From Smittia aterrima (Eukaryota > Arthropoda > Insecta > Diptera > Chironomidae), in assembly GCA_033063855.1 (NCBI GenBank), contig CP093830.1, forward strand, positions 6,634,854 to 6,698,853: a stretch of 64,000 nucleotides of DNA, in the 5' to 3' direction. This document shows, piece after piece, positions 34,238 to 43,315 of the stretch. A program made the position numbers and the translations under genes. Under the pieces are notes generated by a model that saw only the letters and a list, made by a program, of their open reading frames with translations, did not search any database and was not told the DNA's origin. Positions within the stretch are counted from its first letter, which is position 1; each line of letters starts with the position of its first letter.

Positions 34238-34795
34238 ATGGACAAACTTGCAATGATCTCGGCAGGACTATTCTCGACAGGCGGGATTTCAGCTGTAAGA
34301 TTTTAAATCCTTGTAAAATTGAGAAAACTTATTGTTCAATTTGTTTACTTAGATAATCTCACTGGCGTCTCCAGACTGGATAATTGAATCAAATGGAAAC
34401 CGACTAGGACTCATGTGGCAATGCATAACTTTATACAACAGAAAACCTAATTGCTTTACTCCAAAATTATCCGCTGAGTGGCTAATAACGCTAATACTCA
34501 ATTTTATCGGTTGTCTCTTGTTATTCACGGTTGTTATTCTTCTGATCGCAAGTCGATGGGATAGAAATGTAGTATCATACGCTCGCTGGATTGGATTCAC
34601 GGCAATGGTCACTTTTTGCTAAGCTGCTGTCATTTTTTCTTTGGGATTTGGCATCGACACGATAGGAGGTCAACCATATCAGCTACCAAGCAGTCATCAA
34701 GTGGGTATAAGCTACATCTTCTTCGTACTCGCTTTATGGATAGCAGTGGTGTCTGAACTCTTCGCTGGAAAAATATGTCTCCCGCACTTTTAGTA
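34238..34795 (+). pseudogene. Inverted MOSMO copy with a premature stop
   Basis: Both exons (34238-34294 and from 34353) and their splice sites are kept. The frame is open until TTTTGCTTAGCT has become TTTTGCTAAGCT, giving a TAA at 34620-34622 in place of Leu and removing the last membrane segments. Downstream sequence stays readable to FAGKICLPHF with few changes (FPLGF to FSLGF, WITVV to WIAVV), so the stop is recent. A truncated product of about 109 residues with two or three membrane segments could be made, but loss of function is more likely. Confidence 0.9.
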
Positions 34796-34869
34796 AGACA
34801 CGATTCTCATTAGTTTTAATAAAAGATTCTAATATATTACTCAATTATCTTTTATTTATCGAGATGTGA

Positions 34870-35095
34870 TTTTTGTAATTGAAATTATCGATAAAAGAAA
34901 ACGTTTTTTAAAAATTGTCAATTTTTTATAAGAAAACTCTTAACAAAGAAAAATACGAAAAATAAATCTGAAAAGCTAGATCGAAAGTATTTTCATTTCT
35001 TGAAGTTCGTTGCTTTTTCAAAGCTTAGGTTTGATGACTCGATGAGCTTTCATTGTATTAAGATAATGAAATGCGAGTTGAAAATGCATCCGAAA
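34870..35095. repeat. Inverted copy of the protease-homologue 3' end
   Basis: This stretch is the reverse complement of about 18310-18565 with small changes. It covers the last codons and 3' UTR of the serine protease homologue. It abuts the MOSMO copy although the two source segments are 4 kb apart, so the mosaic was assembled from separate pieces. Confidence 0.85.
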
Positions 35096-35473
35096 CAAAT
35101 TATAGACCTTCTCAAAGTGAAACAAATACAACCAGCATTAAGTTTACAATCTTTCTCGCTCTAATCAGAGTTAAAAGTGACAAGAAATAAAACCCTGCGC
35201 AACGTGTGAAAACCCCAAGACTTTGAGTTCTCTACTCATGTGTATTTTGTACACTCTAACCCCGGGCTTGGGTTGCTGTTACTGCAAACGCATTCCTCTA
35301 AGACCATCACCACGTGAATCGCATTCCGCCATCGATTTGGCTCGCCGTTCAGTACATATCGAAATTCACAAGCTTTTCGGTAGTGTTATTAGGGAGGATA
35401 GAGTGTATAAAGCATATAAGAAAACCTCCAACCTTCCAACACATTGCTTTTTTGCATTTTTTTTATTGCAAAA
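35096..35473. other. Unassigned interval with an open frame
   Basis: About 380 bp between the inverted mosaic and the hAT-like element. It is richer in GC than its surroundings, and a plus-strand frame from 35223 is open for 90 codons into the element, but codon use and residues (CCYCKRIPLRPSPRE) resemble no family I know. It may be a fragment of another gene or older mobile element. Confidence 0.35.
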
Positions 35474-35481
35474 CATAAAGG

Positions 35482-36124
35482 CAGGGGGAAAGTAACATCG
35501 TAATTTTGATCCTTACGATCATCGTAAGGAAAATTACGATCATCGTAATAAATTATTACGATAATTCCTTACGATACAAGCAAATATTTTTATAAGTTAT
35601 TATGGGTATTTTATCTTTGATCCACTTTTCCAGACAATCGCTATAATGGTTTGAACGCAACAACATCCCCTGGTACCAAAAATATAAAAATCTTCAGCAG
35701 TAGTCAAAATAGAACTGAAGAAAGGACTAAAAAAAGCTAAATACGACAAGAAATTCAAATATCGAAGACAAAGTGCGAGTGACAGAGTCTCCGAAGTATA
35801 AGCAAATCAATAATGTCTACCATCCGACAAAAAATTAAAATTCATGCTTCGTTGGACAAAGTTCAGGATAAAAAGTAGTTTACCAAAATGTGTTGCTTTG
35901 TTTCCTTTTTATGATAAAATCAAAAACTTTCGTGAACACTCTCTAAGGAACGCTCGGACACACTCAGGGCAAACGTGTAAGAAACCAAGAAACCAAGAAT
36001 ATCCTTGGTTAACTAAGTTATCGTAATAATTCCTTACGATGATCGTAATTTTCCTTATGCTTATCGTAATTTTCCTTACGATGCTATCGTAAGGAATATT
36101 TATTACGATGTTACTTTCCCCTTG
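35482..36124. mobile_element. Non-autonomous hAT-like DNA transposon (MITE), 643 bp
   Basis: The left end reads CAGGGGGAAAGTAACATCGT and the reverse complement of the right end CAAGGGGAAAGTAACATCGT; the terminal inverted repeats match for about 23 bp with one mismatch. Exact 8-bp direct repeats CATAAAGG flank it at 35474-35481 and 36125-36132, the target-site duplication length of hAT elements, and the CAGGG-type end fits that superfamily. Both subterminal regions carry many copies of CGTAAGGAAAATTACGAT and its complement, forming strong hairpins. The interior has no transposase-like ORF, so mobility would need a transposase supplied from elsewhere. Confidence 0.9.
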
Positions 36125-36149
36125 CATAAAGGTTCGAGTGTAAACAAAA

Positions 36150-36270
36150 AACTTTCACACAGTTAGACTCATTTCGCTTTCAACATTCGAATAGGTAACA
36201 AGTCGGTCTGTTGAAGTTTCCAAAAATAATTTCAATTGACTTCATATTTATTTGTTTTTAGATAAATAAA
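36150..36270 (+). repeat. Partial extra copy of the F-box gene leader
   Basis: The stretch GACTCATTTCGCTTTCAACA, TTCGAATAGGTAACAAGTC and the downstream TATTTGTTTTTAGATAAA repeats the 5' UTR exon, donor and acceptor region found 250-300 bp further right at F-box gene B and, inverted, at gene A. It is the remnant of another F-box copy whose coding part is gone. Confidence 0.7.
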
Positions 36271-36600
36271 AGTTTCTATCTGCAACTTACATGCATTTCT
36301 AACCAGTTTCAATCCAATTCTTGAAACTTGAATTCTTGAAGAAAACGAATTCCATTAAATTCTATTGCATTTTCGAGTTCGAACTTCTTGGTTTTCTCTC
36401 CGCTTCTTTTTGAAAGCGCTAGTTGTTAGTCGAAACTTTTTATCAGAATTCAAGTGAAAAAGTGAAAAAAAAGGGAAACTTTGCCACCATTCGACTCATT
36501 TTGCTCTTAACATTCGAAAAGGTAACAAATCATTCTCTCAAAGTTTTTTTTCTAAAAATTCAAATTCATTTCGATTCTATTTGTTTTAGAAAAAATTATA

Positions 36601-37779
36601 ATGAACTCAGCACCAGCCGCATTGGTCGAATTATCGGAAGTGACAATGACTAACTTGGATCCTTTGGAATATTTCTCACGATTTCTCGACATTCCTGAGA
36701 TGGTCGTTCAACATTTCAACGGAAAAGATTTATTAAATCTTTCTGAAATCTCTCCAAGTTGGTACAATTTCGTCGCTTCTTCAAAAGTTCAAATGAAAAA
36801 CATAAAAATTGTTTTTCGTGAGAATCGTGAGTTCTTTCCGAAAGATTACGATTTATTAATGAACAGCTCGAGACAATATCAGAGCATTCAAATCGGACAA
36901 GACTTCGATTCAGATGAAGATAAAGATAATGACCAACCAAGTCCAGAAGAAATGAAGGAAATTAAGGAAAGAGACTCAAAAGTCCGATTCCATATTTCTT
37001 CCTTGCAACTTGATTTTATTCATAAAAGCGATTACGACTGGAAAAATGTTTCATTCAATGATAAATATTTTAGCAGAAAACTTAGTTCAGATATTTGGGA
37101 CATATTTTCATCAATCGAATCATCAGTTGAAAGTCTTTCTGTCATTAGCAAAGATACATATCCATGGCCTTATAAATATTTTGAATATAAACCTTTAAAA
37201 CCTTTAAAGTTTCCAAAATTAAAAGAGTTGAAATTGCGTATTTTCCGTAAATCAATCTTGGAAAAAGTTTACGGAAGGATTTTAGCAACCTCTGTTGCAA
37301 TCGAAGAACTTGAGATTGAATATTGTTACGATCTCGGAGCAAGTTTTAGAAATATTTTCGTAAACTCCAACGAACTGAAAAGTTTTAAACTTAAAACAAG
37401 AAGTTGTGATTTCCAATCCGAAAGTGAGGACTGGGAGCAAATAAAGTTTAAGCTTAATAGTTTGACAGTACATTGGAAAACCAGTATACCCGGTTCCGAA
37501 TTGCAGTGTTTCCTCAAACTCCAAAGCAATCCTCTCGAAAGTTTGAAGTCTAAAAAAGCAGAAAAAACTTGCGAGCTACTGAAATTACCGAAGTTCAAGC
37601 GTCTTTGCCTCAAGGATTGTAGGATTTGGTGCGGGAACGAAGTTTCAATCACTAAACTGGCATCAAAACACAGAAATGAAATTAGAGCACTAAGATTTGC
37701 ATTGCATTCAATAATACAAAATTTGCATGGAAGACACTGTAGCCAATTTCGTTATTTAATTCTACCTAATACAATTTAA
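36601..37779 (+). CDS. F-box/LRR-like protein B
   Basis: Single coding exon of 392 residues, starting MNSAPAALVELSEVTMTNLD just after an acceptor (TTGTTTTAG) with an upstream leader exon ending at about 36521. It is a close paralogue of gene A, but in opposite orientation and without about 31 N-terminal residues between the SAPAA and LVELSE parts. The F-box (RFLDIPEMVVQHFNGKDLLN) and LRR-like segments are intact. Many replacements lie in the C-terminal repeats, the expected substrate-binding side, for example DFQSESEDWEQIK and KLASKHRNEIRALRF. It probably encodes a second SCF substrate receptor. Confidence 0.87.
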   Translation: MNSAPAALVELSEVTMTNLDPLEYFSRFLDIPEMVVQHFNGKDLLNLSEISPSWYNFVASSKVQMKNIKIVFRENREFFPKDYDLLMNSSRQYQSIQIGQDFDSDEDKDNDQPSPEEMKEIKERDSKVRFHISSLQLDFIHKSDYDWKNVSFNDKYFSRKLSSDIWDIFSSIESSVESLSVISKDTYPWPYKYFEYKPLKPLKFPKLKELKLRIFRKSILEKVYGRILATSVAIEELEIEYCYDLGASFRNIFVNSNELKSFKLKTRSCDFQSESEDWEQIKFKLNSLTVHWKTSIPGSELQCFLKLQSNPLESLKSKKAEKTCELLKLPKFKRLCLKDCRIWCGNEVSITKLASKHRNEIRALRFALHSIIQNLHGRHCSQFRYLILPNTI

Positions 37780-37789
37780 TTCAAATGAT

Positions 37790-38010
37790 GTAAATTGTTT
37801 CTTTAAAAACTTTCAGAAATAAAATTTTCGTTTCATAATTACAGAAGTTTTGAGTTTTTACAATTTAATTCTTTGGCAATGGAACGAGGCTACATCAATT
37901 GTAGATCAATACATCAATAAAGTCTTCCTTCTCATTGAAAACGATTCAGTTCTTTTAAGATCATCAGAGAACAATATCCGCGAACTGATCTTTAGTGTGG
38001 AAGCTCGTTG
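37790..38010. repeat. Inverted copy of the F-box 3' flank
   Basis: Reverse complement of about 25880-26103, including CAATGGAACGAGGCTACATC. It follows F-box gene B directly, just as the source follows gene A, so gene and flank were inverted together. The truncated end of the chimeric gene lies 130 bp further on. Confidence 0.85.
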
Positions 38011-38137
38011 TATCAGCCATCGCGGAAAACATGATTTAGTGTTGTCAGTAAATCCGACATCGAAAATAAAAATCGTAACAGAATTTATGAAAAGAGAAAA
38101 TGTTTTTATTAAATGTTTACTGACTTTAGTGGCGATT

Positions 38138-40765
38138 TCATCGAGTTTGATTGTTGGCATTCTCCTTTATGATTTTGATCTTCTGACGCAGTTTGACCTC
38201 TTGCTCTTTCAATTCATTGATTTGTCTCCAGATTGGTTTCATCTGTTCAAACTTTTCGATGTCTCCCGAGTTGAATGCGTGAAGCAACTTAATGAGCCAT
38301 TCCTTGTCAGTTCCACGGAGACTCTCAATGATTGGATGATTGAGCAACTCGCTGATGTCGTAAACGCCTTCACCAAGCAATGCAGCAAGTCCAATGAAGA
38401 AAGCTTGATCGGGCCATTCACTTTTAATAGAGCAGCCAAGGAATTGGAGCGAGCAACGATAATAATCTGCGTGCTGTTTAATATGACGATAGTATTGTGA
38501 AGCGAGCATGTAATATTTGCCGTGAACGCGAGAATATTGAGAATTTTCGAGAATGTCTTTCAAGTCTTCGATAATCTTTTTCGTTGCTTCCATGTCAGCA
38601 AGAAACTCAAGATAAATCTGTCCTTGCAAGACTTGACACATCCGAACTGAGTTATTGCACCTTTCAACTTTTTCCTTAAGCTTATCAATGAAAGTGATTG
38701 CATCCTTCTTGTTACTAATGTGAGAGATGATGACTGTTACGATCTCAAAGAGATCGATAGGATAGATCTCCGTTTCGAAGGTGCTGATGAAGTTGGAGTA
38801 GAGTTCCATCAGAGCCTTCTCATTCTGATTCTTCGGATTATTCATGACAGATTTCAATGTCATTGGGAGTACAGTCCAGTGTCTAAAAGATTTGTTATAG
38901 ATGATTTGAGTTAATTCAAAGAGAGAAACACAACAATAACGAAAGTCTTACCCCTCATTGTAACATCGCTCCATATAAGTCCATTGTTTGGCTAGATCTT
39001 TATCGTTAGTTCTTTTCTGTTCGTTTATGTAGTTTACAACTGCTGCTCGCGTATTTTCATTTTTTAACATCAGAGCAAGATTGCTATCAAGCTTAATCAA
39101 ACGATCTAAGAGAATCAACTTTGAATTTTCGATTCGTTCTTTCGGAATTATGAACGATAAATAATGTAGCATGAAATTCAATGTCGATACCGATTTTGTG
39201 CTGAAATCATCAACAATAAGTTGCAATAATCTCAAGTATTCTTCAGAGTTTTCCATATTGTACGGTCGCAAGAAAGAAAGATACATGAGAACGTCGATCG
39301 CGATCATATCTCGATTAACGTAGCAAGCTACTAATTCATCGTCATAATTTTGTGAATCAATATTTTCAGTGGGAACGTTTTCGCTTGTTTTATAGTTTGA
39401 TAAAGATGTGAATTTCTTTAAAAGTTTTTTAATGAATGCAGTCGAATTTGCTTTGTATCTAACTTCGGCGTTGAAATTGGTGCAACCGCTGAAGAGGGGA
39501 ACGTAATAATTGTCGTCATCTGAATCTTCAGTTTCTTCGGAACTCTAAAATTACAAAAGATTAATTATTCTGGATTTTTGAAATAGTTAAAAATGAACTT
39601 ACATATTTCAATTCCTTGTCTTCTGTTGATGTATATTTCTTAAGCTCTCGTACAACATTTCTCAAAGTCAAATCCTTGGTGTTGCCGAAATTCTTCTTAA
39701 GCTCTCCAGTTGAAGAGTCGATAATTAGAAATACTGGGATCGATTGTTCGGTTATTTTATAGTTTTGAAGAATCTTGATACTCTTGTCAGAGCTTGAGCT
39801 CTTGCGTAAGAAAACAAAGTTCTTCTTGATGAGTGTATTTGCCTTTTGCTTCAAATCAGTGTTAAAGATATCGCGATTGAAACAAAAGCTTTCGAAGCTC
39901 TCATCATTAATGAGTAATGCTATCCATTTTCCATGTTTCTGTCCAAATAACTTTGCGGAGTACAGATCTAAATCGGCTTCGTCTTCAGAATCTGCAGCCT
40001 AAAAAAAAATATTTATTAGAGATCGATTAAAGGCTGTCAAATTTTCCAACAAACCTGGTTCAAATCACTGTCATCATCATCTTCTTCTGACGAATCTTCA
40101 GCTGGCTGAGGCTGCTTCTTCTTGCTGGCCTTGTCTTCTTTCTTTCCCTTCTTGTCGGCTTCAATCTTGTCACGAAAGTCTACCCTGGAATTCAAAAGTT
40201 TTTGTTGAAGCATGGGCAGCTTAGCATTTTAAGAGTTAAACTCACATTTCTTCATCTTCTTTGCCTTCTGGGATGAGATATCCGGTGAGATGAACAATGC
40301 CATTTCCTCTGGTTGAGAACGTCAATTTGTCGCCTTTCTTAAATTTCAGATCCAAACGGCGCTGATAGATTTTTCTATTTTGGAGTGTGCAAAACAAGTA
40401 GCTGTTGTCATCTTGCGTGTACATAACTTGAACGGGCTCACTTTCGCTTGATGCATGTTCGATTGAAGCATGCGTCAAATGTAAAGATTTCTCCAAAGTC
40501 TGCGTGTACTTCTTGTTCGATTTTAAGATCAAACCTAGGAAGAAGAATTCGAGGTTAGAAGTGAAACAAACAGACGATTTAAATAATAGAAATGATATGA
40601 AGAATTGTCAACTTAATTACAGCTGAAGTAGATATATTAAAGAAGATCTTTGATTTAACAATGAATTTAACTTCATGGCTACTTTAAAACGCGTGTTTTC
40701 TTCGAAAGAAACAATTTCGGCATGCGAAATTTAAAATTGATAAATTTAAGCTTACCCCAAAACAT
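38138..40765 (-). CDS. Chimeric gene: FKBP39 N-terminus + UBXN7-like UAS domain + unknown segment + Rpn9/PSMD13 N-terminus
   Basis: Exons 40756-40765, 40246-40534, 40055-40184, 39603-39998, 38952-39544 and 38138-38882 sum to 2163 bases (720 residues) with every phase matching. Residues 1-152 come from FKBP39: MFWG exon, nucleoplasmin-like domain and the acidic linker to DSEDEAD. At about 39970 exon 4 passes in frame into UBXN7-like LDLYSAKLFGQKHGKW, giving most of the UAS domain and the acidic DSDDDNYYVPLFSG. Residues about 296-440 are an unidentified helical segment (STLNFMLHYLSFIIPKERIE). From about 445 it is Rpn9/PSMD13-like: DLAKQWTYMERCYNEGHW, ALMELYSNFISTFE, YYRCSLQFLG, FFIGLAALLGEGVYDISELL. 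It stops before the PCI domain with a new tail (NANNQTR). The PPIase domain is absent. Function unknown; it may compete for proteasome lid or ubiquitin partners. Confidence 0.8.
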
Positions 40766-40965
40766 TTTGATTGTTCTTCTATCAATTAGAGTTCTCTAGT
40801 ATATATTTATTCTAATAAGCGTTGATTACACCACAATCCTGATGGGTTTCTTCCAGAAAATAATTAAAGAATGCTGCTGTGCTTCGAAATGTTTCTAGAT
40901 GATGCGAAAATGCGAAGCGAAAAATTGCGGGATGAGCCAGAGAAAATTAAAAAATTTAAAATATA
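40766..40965. promoter_or_regulatory. Bidirectional promoter, chimeric gene and 225-aa gene, copy B
   Basis: 200 bp between the divergent ATGs, closely matching 30650-30858 including the TAGTATATATTTATTC element. Small deletions are present near the 225-aa gene start. It should drive the chimera as the original drives FKBP39. Confidence 0.6.
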
Positions 40966-41643
40966 ATGTATCGACTTGAAGGAATTGTAGATCGAGTTTT
41001 GTTTTCAACTGAAGAATGTGACAAAGCATTAGAAGAATGTGATAATATCGCTAAAGAAAATGAGGAACGTTTGGTTCTTGGGCCCTTCAATCAAATTACA
41101 AAATCAGAAACTCAAATGAAATTTCACGATTTTATTAATGATTCACAAACAACTGACGAAATTCTTGCTGCGATATTCAGATTGATTGACAAGAACATCG
41201 AACAAGAACTTAATGCCAACGAGAAAGGAATGTCATATTATTTTCTAATCATAATTATGCATAACATTAAGTTTTCGCCAAAGTTTTGGAAGAAGCTGAT
41301 CATGATCATCGGAAATCCATCGAAATCTAATGTTTTGGACGATTTGAATAAGATACTGAAACTACAAAGTGTTCAAAAGTGTTTACTGGAAGTGATTGAA
41401 GAATATTTAAATTGCTTGCTAGAGCTTGGAGAAGATTTCTTTATTGACGTTGAGTCAGTTACCGATAAGAAGAAGCGCGAACTGTTCTCATCGATCGAAG
41501 TACCTCAGATGATAATCTTCATCCATAATCTACTCAATCTTCCAACATCGCAGTTCATCGCAGATAAAATATTCAACACCTTCGAACTCAGTCCATCGTT
41601 CATTAAGTTCTTAAAACTCTCTTTACGAAACCTAAATCTTTGA
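40966..41643 (+). CDS. Unrecognised 225-aa helical protein, copy B
   Basis: Same length and frame as the gene at 30859-31536. Differences seen are Pro/Ser in INDPQTTDE, STEFWKK/SPKFWKK, LVVIEE/LEVIEE and LTTSQF/LPTSQF. Four of the five changes alter charge or add or remove proline, and I noticed fewer silent changes than expected, but this was not counted. Neither copy has a stop or frameshift, so both may be used. It converges with Rpn6 copy B. Confidence 0.8.
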   Translation: MYRLEGIVDRVLFSTEECDKALEECDNIAKENEERLVLGPFNQITKSETQMKFHDFINDSQTTDEILAAIFRLIDKNIEQELNANEKGMSYYFLIIIMHNIKFSPKFWKKLIMIIGNPSKSNVLDDLNKILKLQSVQKCLLEVIEEYLNCLLELGEDFFIDVESVTDKKKRELFSSIEVPQMIIFIHNLLNLPTSQFIADKIFNTFELSPSFIKFLKLSLRNLNL

Positions 41644-41906
41644 ACTAATAAAACTTAATTTCCTTGCGATACTTCTTTATTAATGTTTTTTTTTTGTTAT
41701 GCCAAGTTTTTTACAAAATATTAAGGACAGTTAGATAATTCCTCAACCTTACAGTGAAAATCCATCTGCTGTTTCAGCTCTCATTTCTCTTGCAACCTTC
41801 TAATAATCCTAAACTCAATCTCATCTCTAGAAGCGATTTAAAATTAGTTGAATGAAACACCAGAAGAGAAAAATTAGAGCTGCGTAAACGATTATCGAGA
41901 AATTGT

Positions 41907-43315
41907 TTATGAGAGCTTCTTGGCCTTCTGGTAAAGTGTATCCACGACCTTGCCCATGTGATTAATCGTCTCGAGTGCTGTGTCGTAAGTCTTATCGATC
42001 GGTGTCTCTTCGAAGACAATCAAGACACCATCGCCCTGATCCAAAATACCACTAAATTTCTTATCTAAGATCATCTGCGACAACTTCTTCTCAACTTGCT
42101 GTATCGGCAGCTTGATGGTACTGGCGATGAAGGAAACTTGAACGCGTGAGTAAGGCTCAATGATTCTGCAAAGATTCTGTTCCAACATTGTGTCATAGAG
42201 CGAGTCCAAGTGAGCACGAACGATGACATCGTCTTCAAGTTGCGCCTTGTATTCTTTAAGTGCTTGTTGGAAGTCAGCTAAGGAACGCTTGTGCGATGCT
42301 TGAGCGACGGCCTTCATTGCGTCAATGTCTCTGCCCGAGTAAGAAATCGCCTAAAACATTTGATAATAAACATTGTGGTCATAAGAGGACAAAACAAAGG
42401 ATAATTTTTCAACTTACAAGTTTACCGCTAATGATTTGATTAACATCATCTGATTGGCTCAACATAATCTTGCACAACAACATGTATTTGAGAGCTGTCA
42501 GTGCTTTGGCATTCTGAACGCTGTCGTAGCCTTCGAAGCCTTCATAGAAATATGAGAAAGCTGTTTTGAAGTCACGTTCATCAGCGGCATGAAGGATTCC
42601 GGATTGCAAGTCTAAAGAGGCTTGAACCTTAGGCGGGCAGTAGATGGAATTGGCTGTAGTACGAGCGGATGTTAAAGCAGCGCGAGCCTTAAAAAGAAAA
42701 TAAGGGAAAGGAAAATATGATGAATCACGATCGCGAGACAAAGGAGGTCAATGAAATTACCTTTGACAAATTGCTCAATGCGTGATAGGTTTTACTTTCA
42801 AGCAGCTGCACTTCAACCAAGAGGTTCTTGTCATCCATCCGCTTCAATTCCTTCAAGAGCTGTGACCCCAAGCTAAGAGCTTCAGAGAAGAGTCCAGTGT
42901 CGAAATACAATGCAATCAAACGAGCCTCCAATGATTGACGCAAGAAGGTGCGTTTCTCTTGCTTGGACCATTCGATGCAGTCCTTGCACAACTGAACTTC
43001 GATTCCAGTATCTGCTTCGAGATCCAGGAAGAAGTCGACTAAGCTTCGAACCAATTTTGCAGCCTTGGCTTTTGAAATCAAGTTCAAGAATGGGCGAGAC
43101 TTTGCGATCAAGTCAGCAAGCTCCTTTGCTTTACCTTGCTGCTTGTAGAGCAACCCCAATTCGAGGATTCCCTGCTCTTTGATCTTAATTTGTTCTTCAT
43201 CATTGTCGACGGAATCCAATTCATTCGCAATTTTATTCAGTAACTTTTCTCGCTCCTCTTCACGCGCCATCGAAGTGATCGACTGAGTTCTTTCGAATTT
43301 CGTAGCACCAGCCAT
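41907..43315 (-). CDS. Rpn6: 26S proteasome lid subunit Rpn6/PSMD11, complete
   Basis: Exons 42761-43315, 42418-42687 and 41907-42350 give 422 residues, the same length as human PSMD11. It starts MAGATKFERTQSITSMAREE and contains the helical solenoid (ELADLIAKSRPFLNLISKAK, SLVDFFLDLEADTGIEVQLC) and the PCI domain (YSRVQVSFIASTIKLPIQQV), ending with the lid helix (VVDTLYQKAKKLS). Rpn6 clamps the proteasome lid to the 20S core and base (family knowledge). This is the intact parent of the truncated copy A, and it lies next to the Rpn9-containing chimera. Confidence 0.96.

Larger units (their letters stand above)
39972..43126. repeat. Segmental duplication, copy B
   Basis: Same-orientation counterpart of 29813-33020. 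It includes the shared promoter, the 225-aa gene and nearly all of Rpn6. Here the Rpn6 end continues into an intact first exon, while the FKBP39 end is joined to UBXN7-like sequence. Each copy is thus whole at one end and broken at the other. Confidence 0.92.

Noticed and set aside
35223..35495. 90-codon plus-strand frame possibly a gene
   Set aside because: It runs into the hAT-like element and lacks any known motif; kept only as an unassigned interval.
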